NCBI GenBank assembly: GCA_037157565.1
Contig: JAZHRO010000063.1
Span: forward strand, 155,856,501-155,920,500
Length of the DNA stretch: 64,000 bases
Direction of reading: 5' to 3'
From: Thalassia testudinum
Taxonomy: Eukaryota > Streptophyta > Magnoliopsida > Alismatales > Hydrocharitaceae
The notes beneath the pieces are model-generated. The model had not been told where the DNA came from. It saw nothing but the letters and a program-made list of their open reading frames with translations, and ran no database searches. Of this stretch, positions 32,242 through 44,555 are shown in pieces. The position numbers were made by a program, and so were the translations under genes. Position 1 is the stretch's first letter, and every line of letters starts with the position of its first letter.

Positions 32242-35200
32242 TGATACATGGGTTCACTCAACTCAGTAATTAAGTTAATTTCACTTAATTAAGAGTAGAA
32301 GAGATCACTTAGGTTAACTCGAAGTTATGTCGATTATATAATATAGGGTCGAATTAACCTAACATTTTAGAAATTTTTACTGGTTGAGTCCAGGTCGTTC
32401 ACTGGGAGGCATAATAATTTTCTTCAAATTCACCAATTTTCTTTTATCTCTTTAAGTTTAGGAGGTAAAACTAGTTTAATTTTCATAACATGAATTTTGT
32501 CAAAATATTTAAACTATAAAGAACATACAAAATTCCATATGCAAACATATTTACTCAAAATGTTGTACTTTATTAACAAGTAAACATGCTAGTTTTTCAA
32601 TTTTATTTCATTCTAAGAAATTAAGGCAATTAAAAAGTTATTCAATTAAGGCATGCCTTTTTACATTAAGAACAAAAAGATACTGATGTAAGAGAAATTT
32701 ATTTATTTTCATCTCTCTATAGCCTCTAATCTTCTTCTTTCTTTCTTTTTTTTTCTCTCTCTTTTATTTTCTTCTCTCAAGCTCTCTTTCTTCTTTCCTT
32801 CCTTGTGTTGTTCCTGCCTTCTTATACTCCTTCTCTCCTTCTCTTTCCCTTAGTTTTTCTCCTTTGTTCCTTAGTCTTTTTCCTTAACACTTCTTAGCAC
32901 CTGTGCCTTCTCCTTTAGCACTTAGCATCCTTCAGCAGCTTCTCTTTTCCTTAAGCTTCCAGCTGAATCAGGTTTTTTTTACTTTTTTAACTAAAAGTTC
33001 TTTTATTTGCGGCGAGGTCCTTTTGAGGATACAGAGCACCCTGAGACCAGGGTGGGCCCAGACCCTACTCGGTCATCGCCTAATCTCAGTTAGGTTTGTT
33101 TCGGTTCATTTGTTAATCGGTTCACAGTTTCGAGCCGCATCAGCTCAACCTGGCCTCCCAGGCCACATTCACCCTCCCAGGGCACATTCACTTCCGCACG
33201 CCCCCAAGGGCGCACACCTGCAGGCATATGCCCGCACACACAGAACACACAATGCTCAGATCAGATCAGAAGGAATCGAAACCGGTGCACCGAGTGATGG
33301 GGACTACATAGCCAAAGGAACAAATCAATTTTATCCCCAGGCGTGCACTCGTGAATATCCGAGGTGGGACAAACATACTCCGTCCAGACCCAAATTCAAA
33401 CGATCATAACTTTCTACCCAGAGCTCCAAATTGAATGATTTCAAGTTTGTTGGAAAGCTCTAAGGGTAATCTACACAATTTTAGGGTCAATTTAATGTTT
33501 TAATGATGTTTGGCTCTTCAATTTAAGATATGAAATCAGGGGTTTCTACAGGTTTTAAAAAGCCTGGAAAGTGCTTTAAATCAGGAGAGTCCTCAGATGG
33601 ACTTCTCTCATCTATTTAAATGTCTGTATATGTTATATATACAATTCTGCTTTTGTTAGGATAGATTTTAAACTCTTAAGACCTTCAGAACAACCAGAGA
33701 AGCTTTTCTCTTCTCTGAAAGCTTCAGAGATTGATTTTCAAATTTCAATAAGTGCAACAGACACTTAAAAGTGCTCTTAATCTATTTAGATTAATTCTAA
33801 GGGTTATAACAAATCAATCTGGGTAGGTTTTAAGTTTGAATTTCATCAGAATACTTCTCTTGTTGGTTTGGGTTCGAAAGTAACCCAAATTGATAGAAAC
33901 ATAATCCTCACTAAGTACATCATCTCAGCTTACTTTAATTAATTTCAAATCATCAAATAAGATCCCAGAAACAGTTTCCACATCTCAATTCCTCAATTCA
34001 AGCTCAGAACACCATTATCAAAATCAGGTTTGACTATGGAAGCTCGAAGATTGACTTTCTATTTAAAGCTTCCTCCTAAGAAATTAATGCCTCAATCAGA
34101 GTCTCATCATCAGAAACTTATTCAGATCTTTAGATTTGTGTTCTATCCTTAATTCCTAGGGTTTCAGGCTCGCCGCCTGAACTAAAATAGGTGTGTGTTC
34201 GATAGAATAAAGGAAAGATTGCTACAATGTTTTGAGAGTTAAAATAGCTTCAGTGCATTGCACTGAAGCTTCTGAGCTCCTTAAATGTTTCTCAAATCCT
34301 TCATAACAGACTTCTCCAACTCGCTGGAGTTGGGGAAGATGAAGTTACATCTAAAGCTCCAGTGGTTAAAACCTTAAACAAATTTCTTTAAAACAGTCAT
34401 TAATCTTTATTATTCTATTCTAGGGCCACTTAGCAAGTTTAAGAGGCTGTAACACAACTTTGGCTCGCCAGAGCTCGCTGAAGCTCCGATGAGTCAAGAA
34501 AATGTAAATTATATGTACAGATTGACAAAATTAACTATTTTTGATCCAAAAATGATCCTTAGGTTATAAGGAACCTCATTATCACTTTAAATTCTTCATT
34601 TGTTCATTAAAATATAAGATTTGACAGTAAGTTTATTTTCTTAAAGATTTGAATGGTTAAAGCTCAGGACTTGATTTAACTGCTCGATTGAGAGGTTAAA
34701 TCAAGTCAACAGATGTTAGTATTCATAAATATATATTTAATTTATAGTTTGAACTGTTCCTGAGCTGCCATGGACAGCGAGCTTAGGAACTTAATTAAGA
34801 TTTAGGCATTTAATTATAGATGATAATAATAGGTAATATAATGTCGATTAGGGTTCATTAGTGGTGATAGGTGATGAAAGAACCCAGTGAAGGTGGAATT
34901 AGGCCGATTACTGTCACCATAGACAGTGTCAGTAGTCGGTGAAGGTGAGATTTAAAGTGATTTAATTAATGATTAAGTGGATTAGAAGTGAACATGGAAG
35001 ATAAAGGAAGGTGTACAGTGTACTAAAAGATAAAATTAAAGCTCTGGCGAGCTCAAGGAACTCGTCGGAGTCGGAGGAGATGAAACTAAATTCTAACATT
35101 ACTCTAACCTAACTAACTAAACTAACTAACTAAGCTAGCCTACTCCTACTCCTACTCCTACTCCTAGTCTACTGTTACCTGGACAAAGGGGTCAATAGGG

Positions 35201-36256
35201 TTCCGCCGAAGTCTCATGGCGGATGATGAAATCAGAGGGTTGAAGAGAGATCTCCGGCGGGCGGATTTGAGGTGGAGCAGACGAATCCTTAGGTCGACGC
35301 CTTTGTCAGAGGTGCGGAAGACCACGCGGATCTCCTCGACTACTTAAGATGGACGGAGGAAGTCGGAAGATGGAATGGGGAATCGTCGGAGGTTTGGAAG
35401 AATAGCCTATTGGGTCGGCTGCAGTGTTAGAAGAGGGAAGGGAGCCAACTTGCCTAAAATCAGAGGTGTGAAGGGGTATTTATAGCAGTCTGCGGCGAAG
35501 AGAGAGGCGGGGTCTGGCCGAAGAAGGGGCTCGAGGAGCTTAACCTCCGTCGTCGTCTCCGACGACGATGAGGTTATCTCCCACTAAAAAATAGGATTCT
35601 TGGTTAATCCAGACCGATGGATGAAGTGTAGGTGGTGAGCACAAGCTGCAAGAGCTTGGGCAAAGAGAAATGATGTCGGCAGGGCGGTGATCGTGCGGTG
35701 GGATGACTCTTTGCCGCCAGCCGTTCATTCGGCTGGAGAAGAAGAAAAAGAAGAAGATGAAGAGGGAGTTAGAAGTAATAAAACTTAAGGACCTATGTGA
35801 GAAATAAGGACCCGACTGTAATGAATAGTAAGGACTAAAATGTAAACCCAGGTTTTGAAGGTTTATTTTAATTTAAATCTTTTTCAACTTTTTATATATG
35901 TTAGTAAATAAGGTAAATATTATGTTTACACCTTGAATTTATATTTTTGACCTTTTTAGGTTAATTTATTAGATTAAGTAAAATCACTTAAGTTATTACA
36001 TTCTTAGGTATACATTATATTTAAGTTACTTATCTTATTAATTAAGGAAATGATTAATAGGATTTCGAGTCCAATTATTATCTAAAATATTAATAATGTT
36101 AATTGAAATATAACATGTCATTTTTAACTTATTTTAAGGTCCTTCACTAAATATCCCTTATTCTATAATTAACCATTATACATTCATAACCTTAGCTAAT
36201 TAACTAGGAAGACTAGTTAATTAGGATAATTAGAGATGATGATGAGTGTCTCATCA
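32242..36256 (-). repeat. Element D 3' LTR
   Basis: This LTR is 4,015 bp. On the minus strand it starts TGATGAGACACTCATCA at 36256 and ends ...GTATCA at 32242. A TATA box (CTATAAATACCCC) lies at about 35477-35486, roughly 0.77 kb from the tip, so more than 3 kb would lie in R/U5. A microsatellite of AACT and CTACTC units lies at 35110-35166. The 168-codon ORF at 32903-33409 is on the opposite strand and is shortened in the other LTR, so I do not call it a gene. Confidence 0.93.
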
Positions 36257-36293
36257 TACCCTCAAGCCAACGTTTTGCTAGTCCCTAGCAAAA
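36257..36293 (-). other. Element D polypurine tract and adjacent perfect hairpin
   Basis: On the minus strand GGCTTGAGGGTA leads directly into the LTR. Just upstream, 36273-36293 is a perfect inverted repeat: TTTTGCTAG, a three-base loop, CTAGCAAAA. Similar sequence precedes the tracts of element B (24937-24955) and family A (3551-3575). The tract would prime plus-strand synthesis; a role for the hairpin is inference. Confidence 0.7.
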
Positions 36294-38680
36294 TTAACTA
36301 AGACTATGATGATTTAAAGCACTTGGGTTTAAATTATAAATAGTAACTATGTAGAGGAAAGCTTAGGTCAGAAATTTTTTTTTAAATTTAACGTAAATGA
36401 TTAATGTATTGAGCATGTGTGAAAATTTTCTTACTTAGACTTATACTTATAACATTTTCAAAACACACTTAAAATAATTTGTAAACAAGAACTTTATTTT
36501 GAATTAGAATTCTTCAAAAATCTCTTAATCTTTGTAATTATTCTTAACTCAAATTAGAATACAAAGTGTTTTAAGAAAAATAAAACTTAAGGATTGAGAA
36601 TTAAATTTTAACTCAAAAACTCAAATAGATTTAAGTTAATACTTTGTTTATGATATTTGACTTTTATCAATATAAGTTTAAGCAAACTAACCAGATACTC
36701 ATTATTAATCAAACTTAGAGTAGTAAAACTCTAATTTACTAGCCTACAACACTAAAGATTAACTTCTAGACCTAGGATTTTGTCAATTCTTCTCTTTTAG
36801 GTCTCAACTTAAAATCTTCAAAACCCAATTTCTTAGGCTTCACTACCCAATACCAAGGTTCAGTAGCTATGATTTTAAAACATCTGTGCTTAGTGAAGAG
36901 AATTGTCCTAAAGACATCCAAAGTTGCAAAAATCCAAATCTTAAGACATCACTTTCCAATCCCAATTATTCCAATTCAAGCCTTTGTCTTGGCCCTACTC
37001 AGGTTTGGTTGCTTTCTCCTCACCAGTTTTCTATCCCGAGGTCAACACTTTTTGTGTATATCTCCCTGGTGGACCACTTGGTCTCTTATTCCTAATATTT
37101 TTTTCTCCATATTTTTTTTTCTTTTTCTATAGGTTAGAACACCCATTTGTAGTGAGGTGTCCTTTTTATTTTTGATGGAAGGAAGGGTAGCATCCATTTA
37201 TAACGAGATGCTTTTATTTATTTATGGAAAAATTGCATAAGCACCCATTTTTAGCAAGGCACTTAACTGCAGGGTGTTTTATTTACCTTTTCTTTTTCTT
37301 TTCTTTTCTTTTCCCCTTCTCATTTTTCTTACTAACATTATTCTCCAAATCTTTTTTCTAGGTGAGTGGCACATCCTTCACCCTTTCAAGAACCGCCCCA
37401 CGAAAATCCTTGGACTAAAGAGGATTCAGAATTGATCTCTTAACCTCTATGTTTTCGCGATCTCAGATGTCAACAAGACAATTCTATGTGAGTGAATTTT
37501 AGATGTTTAGGTTACTTAGCTCTCAAACCAAAGCTTGGACAATAATACCCTTTACTCTTAGGTTCTTCAAATTCTTAGTTTCCTCCTATAGGATCCGTCA
37601 AGACAAAATTTACCAAGTCTAGTTATTTATCTCTAGCTTGTAAGCTTTGTAAACTAAAATTCTACCAACTCTCTATTTAATTAACTCTGAATATCTGGCT
37701 TTTTACTTAACTTTATGATAAAATCAAATTTTCAAAAATCAAAAGGATTACTTAATCTAATTGATTAAAAAGTTATAATTCAATTCCAAAACTTAAGTTT
37801 AAAAATCTTAATACACTAAGTTTCTTAACTCAAGTAAGAATAGAAAAGCAAATCTTAAAAAGATTTAAAAGATTCCTAAATTCAAATAAAATCTTGTTTT
37901 AAAAATTTTTAACACAAAAGTGTGTTTCTACAAAATGTTTAAGTAAAATCTAATTAAGAATTGAATGCTCTTAAATACTTATATATATATACATTTTAAA
38001 CTTCTAACCTAAAAGAAAATTAAAGCTCTTAATTATAATATATAAATATACATTCTTCTTTTCGTCTTTATTAAAAATGAATATTCCCCTCTTATTATTT
38101 TTATGAATTTTCTTTTTAAATTTTTGTATTTATATATTTTTATTTTTATGTATATAAGATTTTTTCAATGATATGAAATTTTTTAAAAATTTTTCAAATT
38201 TTTATGAAATTTTTGAATTTTTTAAAATCTTTATCATTTTTAGATTTTTATTTTTTTAAATTTCGTGGATATTTGATTTTTATGTGTTTTTATTTTTTAA
38301 ACCAACACTTAAAGTGAAAATTTCACTTCAACACCCCGATAAGCCAAGATTTTACAATATCCTCATTGTAAGAAGGGTGAAAAATATATTATACTTCATT
38401 TAGTATAGGGTGATGGAAGGAGTCAAAAAGAGGAGATTAAAAATCTCTGTGCGAATGATTTCAAGTCTGACCAAATGTCAGAGTGGTCAGTCGGACTAAA
38501 TGAAGGTAATCAATATGATATGAAGTGAAATTTTAAAAGTAAGTGTATAAGAAAATCAAAAAGGATGAAAACAGGAAACAGCTATGTACAAATGTGGTGG
38601 ATGGATAGAAAACCCTAGTGGAGTCGGTAACATTCTCCAACAAGACCCAAAGGATGTGATTCCAAGAAAGGTTTAAGACG
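36294..38680 (-). other. Element D long 3' untranslated region
   Basis: About 2.4 kb of AT-rich sequence lies between the integrase stop and the polypurine tract, with no ORF of known family. It includes very A/T-rich runs at 38040-38310 and hairpin-forming repeats at 37139-37263. Long noncoding stretches here are known for Athila and Tat elements, where some carry an extra env-like or other ORF; none is evident in this copy. Confidence 0.7.
37139..37263. repeat. Three spaced hairpin repeats in element D 3' untranslated region
   Basis: Copies at 37139-37160, 37189-37212 and 37240-37263 share a CATTT(G/A/T)TA-type loop, about 50 bases apart. The first has ACACC...GGTGT arms and the second AGCATC...GATGCT arms, so the stems differ but remain paired. 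The third pairs only partly. Confidence 0.55.
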
Positions 38681-40058
38681 TTAACCATTGACTTTGAAGG
38701 GTTGATCCTTGCTGGGTTCGGTGATTTCGACAGCTCCGTTGTCGAAGACTCTAGCTACGATAAATGGCCCTTGCCATTTAGACCTAAGTTTACCCGGGAA
38801 GAGCTTCAAACGAGCATCAAATAATAACACCTTCTGACCAGGTGCAAAGGATTTCGGGAAATGAATTTGTCGTGGAAGGCTTTAAGTTTCCCTTATACAG
38901 CTTTGAACTTTCATAGGAATCATGACATAATTCCTCTAGTTCACTAAGCTGCAACCTACGATTTTCACTAGCCTTCAAGAGGTCTAAATTACAGGCTTTA
39001 ATTGCCCAATAGGCCTTGTGTTCAATTTCTACGAGAAGATGACAGGGTTTCCCATAAACAAGTCTGTATGGTGACATGCCTATTGGTGTTTTGTGGGCAG
39101 TCCTATAAGCCCACAAAGCCACATCTAAACGGGAAGACCAATCCTTCCTATCAGGTCAGATTGTCATTTGAAGGATCTTTTTGATCTCCCGATTAGAGAC
39201 CTCGGCTTGCCCATTTGTCTGGGGATGATAAGGTGTAGAAATACAATGTGTAACCCCATATTTTCTAAGTAAAGTTTTAAACTGGGAGTTAATAAAATGG
39301 GAACCACCGTCAGAAATAATAGCACGAGGTATCCCAAAACGAGCGAAAATGTGACTCTGTATAAAAGGAATGACAACTCGATGGTCATTTGTGCGTGTGG
39401 GTATGGCTTCAATCCAACGAGAAACATAGTCGACAGCAAATAAAATATAATGGAAGCCAAAAGAGGATGGAAACAGACCCATAAAATCTATGCCCCAAAT
39501 GTCAAAGATTTCACAGACTAAAATCGGGTTCAAAGGCATCATGTCTTTCCGAGACATGCCACCAAGTGTTTGGCAGCGACTACATGCCTTACAATAAGTC
39601 TGAGAATCAACAAATAACATGGGCCAATAAAAACCGCATTGCAAAACTTTTGCAGCAGTCATTCTACCAGAAAAGTGACCACCATGGGCCTGGTCGTGAC
39701 AGAAAGATAGGATAGAATCAATCTTAGAAGAGGTGACACAACGCCTGATGATTTGATCATTACAGAGTCTAAAAAGATATGGATCTTCCCAAAAATAGTA
39801 TTTGGCTTCTGCTTTGAGTCGTGATTTGTGATTCCCGTCCCAATCTGGCGGGAATTGATGTGTAACCAAATAATTAACAATATCTGCATACCAAGGAAGA
39901 TCTGTGGATATAGTCAAAAGATGTTCATCAGGGAAGTGTTCTGTAATTGCTGGAGATGATTTGATTATATCAGAAGGAAGATGGGATAGATGATCAGCAA
40001 CAACATTTTGCCTACCCGCCTTATCACGAATTTCTAGGTCAAATTCTTGCAAAAGCAA
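38680..40058 (-). pseudogene. Element D integrase, with end of RNase H
   Basis: The main ORF (40058-39156, 300 codons) begins with the [12 protein letters not shown] end of RNase H. It has an HHCC zinc finger (H121, H125, C156, C159) and a complete catalytic triad D191, D250, E286 with 35 residues between the last two, as expected of retroviral-type integrases. After a frame change near 39150, 39122-38817 carries the [24 protein letters not shown] segment. 38820-38690 carries the C-terminal [20 protein letters not shown] and VFDNGAVEI segments. Integrase inserts element cDNA into chromosomes. One or two frame breaks, not the active site, make this copy defective. Confidence 0.9.
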
Positions 40059-40069
40059 GATCCATTTGA

Positions 40070-40360
40070 TTAACCTAGGTTCGTGTCCTTCTTAGATAGA
40101 AGGTGTCGAATAGCTGAGTGATCAGAATACACTATGATTTGAGATCCGAGTATGTAAGATCTAAATTTTTCTAATCCAAATACTATTGCTAGTAACTCCT
40201 CTGTAACTGTGTAATTCCTTTGTGTCTCATTCAATGTTTTACTAGCATAGTAAATTACCACCGGATTCTTCTCAATTTTTTGTCCTAAAACATCTCCTAT
40301 TGCATAATCTAATGCATCACACATGATTCCAAATGGTAAATCCCAATTAGGTGGTTGCAA
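40070..40360 (-). pseudogene. Element D RNase H
   Basis: The segment reads LPFGIMCDALDYAIGDVLGQ, then VIYYASKTLNETQRNYTVTE, ELLAIVFGLEKFRSYILGSQ and [16 protein letters not shown]. This is the usual gypsy RNase H with its D, E and D residues. It overlaps the end of the RT frame at 40309-40360 in a different frame, so a frameshift lies there, and another near 40060 separates it from integrase. RNase H degrades the RNA strand during reverse transcription. Confidence 0.85.
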
Positions 40361-41265
40361 ATTGGAGCCTGTGTAACTCTGTCTCTCAAAGTTTTAAATG
40401 CTAGAATACACTCCTCATCCATCTCAAAAATCGCATCCTTTGTGAGGAGGTTTGTGAGTGGTCGGGCAATTTTTGAAAAAATAAGGATGAATCTTCTATA
40501 AAATCCCACATGCCTGAGAAATGATCTAATGCCTTTGATCGAATCAGGAATTGGAAGATTTGCAATTTGATTGATCTTGGCTCGATCTACTTGGATACCT
40601 TGCTCAGATACAAGATGACCAAGTACTATGCCCTCAGGAATCATAAAATGGCTCTTCTCCCAACTAAGGACAAGGTTAACCTCAATACATCTTTTTAGAA
40701 CCTTCGACAAATTATCCAAGCAAATATCAAATGTCTCCCCGAAGGCTGAAAAATCATCCATAAAAACCTCCATATATTCACCCACCATTTCGGTAAAAAT
40801 GGCTAACATGCAACGCTGAAAAGTCACGGGTGCGTTGCAAAGCCCAAATGTCATTCTTCAGAAAGCAAAGGTTCTGAAGGGGCAGGTGAAAGTCATTTTC
40901 TCTTGATCTTCGAGATAAATTACAACTTGATTATATCTAGAGTAACCATCTAAAAAGCAGAACCTATTACCAGCTAATCTCTCAAGGATCTGATCAATGA
41001 ATGGTAAAGGAAAATGGTCCTTCTTTGTAACAAAATTCAGTTTTCGATAATCTATACAAACCCGCCACGAATTCGCAATTCGTGTGGGAATGGTTTCTCC
41101 ATATTCAATTTTGATTATGGTGAGTCCTGCCTTTTTGGGTACCACTTGAATTGGACTCACCCAAGGGCTATCAGATATAGGATAAATAATATCAGCATCA
41201 AGCCACTTGATTATTTCTTTCTTAATGACCTCCTTTAGATTAGGATTTAGGCGCCTTTGAGCTTC
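40309..41265 (-). pseudogene. Element D reverse transcriptase with one in-frame stop
   Basis: The frame is open from about 41265 (REAQRRLNPNLKEVIKKEII) through SWRVCIDYRKLNFVTKKDHF and LPFIDQILERLAG to TCPFRTFAF. There a TGA at 40855-40857 replaces an arginine codon (family: GTFAFRRMPFGLCNAP), consistent with CGA to TGA. The frame resumes at 40854 with RMTFGLCNAPVTFQRCMLAIF, the catalytic FMDDFSAFGE box (residues 31-34 of that ORF), and the GHLVSEQGIQVD and FLRHVGFYRRFI thumb motifs. Apart from the one stop, catalytic residues are intact. Confidence 0.9.
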
Positions 41266-41682
41266 TCTTGAAGGTCATGCCCCATCTTCAATATAGATGC
41301 GATGAGTACAAAAATTAGGGCTAATCGCGGTGAGTTCATGTAAAGTCCACCCAATTGCCTTCTTGTGATCTCGAAGTACTTTGATCAATTTGGATTCTTG
41401 TGATTTAGAGAGATGAGAATTGATTATTATAGGATATGTTTAATCAGATTCGAGATATACATATTTAAGATTATTAGGCAATGGTTTCAATTTAAGCATA
41501 GGAGTTGAATCAACAGCAGGATTTGGGGTGGGATTCTCAATTGTGAAAAGTGATTCAGATTCAGAGTCAAATTCAGGATTGAGTAGAGATTCCAATAATG
41601 TTTCATTGCTTTGAGGGTATAGGATATCAAAAGATGTGTCTTCTAAATCTAGAGAACTAATGTCATCCTCAAAAACTTCTAA

Positions 41683-42309
41683 TTATTTTATTTCCTCAAT
41701 CCATTCACAATCAAATCCACTTGAAGCTCTAAATATATCTAACTTAATTGTCTTCTCCCCAAATTTCAATTCAATCTTTCCTAATTCACAATCAATGTTG
41801 GCTTTTGCAGTAGCCAAAAAGGGTCTCCCTAGGATAATTGGGGTGTGGCTAATATATTCGGGTACTTCCATATCAAGAACAATAAAATCTACAGGAAAGT
41901 AAAAATCCCGAACTCTTACAATAACATCCTCCAACATTCCTTTTGGTGACTTAATGGATCTATCAGCTAATTGTAAAGTCACATTGGTAGACTTAAGGTT
42001 TTCTATTTGAAAATGTTTTACCAAAGAGAAAGGAATGAGATTAATAGAAGCTCCTAAATCTAGGACTCTATCAAAGCACTGACCCCTAATTATACAGGAA
42101 ATAAATGGAGATCCTGGATCTTTCTTTTTTAAAGGAAGCATACTTGAAATAATAGAGCTCACATGCTTTGAAAGTACAACAGTGCTTCCTTTCTTCGGCT
42201 TATGCTTAGGAGTACACAATTCCTTAAGAAATCTTGCGTAAGTCGGAATGTGTTTGATAGCATCTAGGAGTGGGATATTAATATGTACCTGTTCAAAAAT
42301 CTTAATCAA
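41683..42309 (-). CDS. Element D gag-pro C-terminal part: aspartic protease
   Basis: This 208-codon open segment begins in the conserved gag-pro linker (VHINIPLLDAIKHIPTYARFLKEL...KHK). It continues into an Athila/Tat-type protease with VLDLGASINLIPFSL (active site D-L-G-A-S), LADRSIKSPKGMLEDVIVRV, FIVLDMEVPEY and IILGRPFLATAKA. The protease cleaves the polyprotein within the particle. It is part of a polyprotein, so the methionine at 42309 is not a true start. Element B carries the same protein with the same motifs (31692-32241 plus 49585-49815). Confidence 0.85.
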   Translation of the reverse strand: MIKIFEQVHINIPLLDAIKHIPTYARFLKELCTPKHKPKKGSTVVLSKHVSSIISSMLPLKKKDPGSPFISCIIRGQCFDRVLDLGASINLIPFSLVKHFQIENLKSTNVTLQLADRSIKSPKGMLEDVIVRVRDFYFPVDFIVLDMEVPEYISHTPIILGRPFLATAKANIDCELGKIELKFGEKTIKLDIFRASSGFDCEWIEEIK

Positions 42310-44555
42310 ATCTTCATCTAATGTAATAGGTTATTTTTGTTTCCTAGTCTTCTTCAAAGCTTCTGGGAATGGGACATGGGTTTCCTGTTCTATTAAGGTA
42401 TTTTCCTTATCTTGCAAATTAGCGGGAATTGCGGGATCAGGTTCTGCACCTCTTCCAGATGTAGAAACAGGGGTTAATCTAGATGTACTAGGGTCTTGGG
42501 ATAGGTTCCTTGGAAAAACTGGATCCCTAGTGGAAGTTCCACGGTGGGTTGTGACAGAGTTAATACCCGCATGAGAAGAAGAAGCAGCTGAAGAAGAAGA
42601 TGCTTGTGAATTTTGGAAAGATAGATCATTAATTAATGGTTGATTTGCAACTGATTGCTATTGATTTAGATATTCAAAATCAAGATTAGAAATAGGTGGA
42701 TTCAGATTTTGATTTTGATTTGGATTCAAGAGTAATTGATTAAGGAGATGGACATGTCCCTGATTCGGATTTTGAACTCCCAGGTGTTGTCTTTGTTGGA
42801 TATTCCTAGGGTTTGAAATTGGCTGGGATGGAAGGGTCCCTAGCTGATGAGATTCAGCTAACTGCGTGATTTGACCCCTAAGATCAGCCAATTCTGTCGA
42901 ACATTGTCGTTGGACTTCAGCAATAGCCTCAGCATTTTGTCACTGGATCTCTATCACAGCTCTTAAAATCTGGTCTACCTATGAATCTCTATTTGGCCCT
43001 ACAGGGTTTTGAAAACCCATGTAAAATGGCCTCGCATTGTGTTGCTGAAACGACAATGTAGGCGGGTTTTGTCTGGTCTGAGTCGGATATGATGGTCTTT
43101 GTGTATGGACAGACTAAGAAAAATTAGGGTGATTACGCCATCCAGGATTATAGGAATTTGAATATGGGTTTGATCTTGGTGTGTATCCCTGAGTGACGTT
43201 TAAATCAAGAGGATATGGCGTGTTTTCTGCAACAGTAAAAGGTGGGAAAAGGGTGGGTAAGATTGTGGGACAAAGGTCCCTCCTTGGGTTGGTGAAGGAG
43301 TAGATAGAAAACCCAAGGAAGATGGATCTCTAGAATCCAGATTATTCACAAATTCCCTCCCCGCGGGAATTTGCGAAACAGGTAAATACGCGGGATTCAT
43401 AGCAAGTAGAGGCGTACGATTCTTCATTGTGTTTCTAACCTCATCGAGATGCTTTGCTATGATATCTACTTTGTCTAGTTTTTCTGCATTAATCTCTAAA
43501 TCCTTTGAACTGGACGGACTACCGATCTCGTGAATGCCCTTATGCGGATTTTGGTGATTCGTATTCGCGTCCCACAAAAATTGCAACATAGATGCATTGT
43601 TGATCGAATTTTCCGCCATCCCTTCAAATAATTCTGAAGCAGATTTTGCGTCGTGATTAAGAAAATTCCCTCCACAAGAGGCATCGACTAGATTGCGAAT
43701 GCCCTCTTATAAACCATAATAAAAGATATGCATGAGTTGCCAACGAGGGATGTCATGATGTGGGCATTTCCTTTGTAATTCATGAAAACGTTCCCACGCT
43801 TCATGAATTGGTTCTCGTTGATTTTGATTGAAAGTAGTAATAGCTCGCCTTAAAGCATTGGTTCGACCAATTGGAAAGAATTTCTTCAAAAATGCGGATT
43901 CGAGTTCAACCCAAGTTGAGATTGGTCTTGCTATAGTTCTATACCAATAAGCTGCTTTATCTTTAAGGCGAAAAGAGGACATTTTCATTAGTAGGATTTC
44001 CCTATTTTGATTTCGAGGACCAAGAGTTTGAGATAAATTTTTGAGATCTTCAATGTGTTGAAATGGATCCTCGGATGCAAATCCGTGAAAGTGGGGGATT
44101 AAACCTATAATGTTTGGCTTTAATTCTGGATCATTCTCCCCAATAGGAATCCTAACATTAGGCTCTACTTGTGCATTAGATGGGTTATAATAATCTCTAA
44201 GTAGAGGCCTTCAATGAATGATCGGTAAATAATAATTTTCAAAACCCGCCTCAGGTTGAGGCGAAGAACGGGTTTGCAAAGTTTGTAGATTATTTAAGGC
44301 TGCTGTTAATAAATTGATTTGCCTTGTTTGCTTTAGCATCCTAAGGTTCTGGTTCAGGAGCACCTCATGAACATCAAAAGGCGGCATCTCCCCTTGACCA
44401 GAAGAAGAAGGGATCTTGGGATTAAGATTCTACATTGGATCCATAGAAGTAGATGGATCAGACGGGAAAACCATTGGTTGCTTATCTGCAACCGGCCTAG
44501 GATCACTTGTCAACGGTTGTGCAAGAGGCGGATGCAAGGATCGCCTCCTGTCCAT
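42310..44555 (-). pseudogene. Element D gag polyprotein region with premature stops
   Basis: A likely start is the ATG at 44555-44553 (MDRRRSLHPPLAQPL). A TAG where glutamine is expected interrupts at about 44428, after MDPM. Downstream frames give NVRIPIGENDPELKPNIIGL and the retrotransposon gag domain at 43707-43988 (RLKDKAAYWYRTIARPISTW...LESAFLKKFFP...AWERFHELQRKCPHHDIP). Next is 43200-43619 (DKVDIIAKHLDEVRNTM) and then a Q/N/P-rich region (42658-42891). Gag forms the particle shell and binds the RNA. Several frames are needed, so this copy is broken. Confidence 0.8.

Noticed and set aside
32903..33409. 168-codon plus-strand ORF
   Set aside because: It lies in the element D LTR, antisense to the element; the copy in the other LTR (46433-46732) is much shorter, and no domain is visible.
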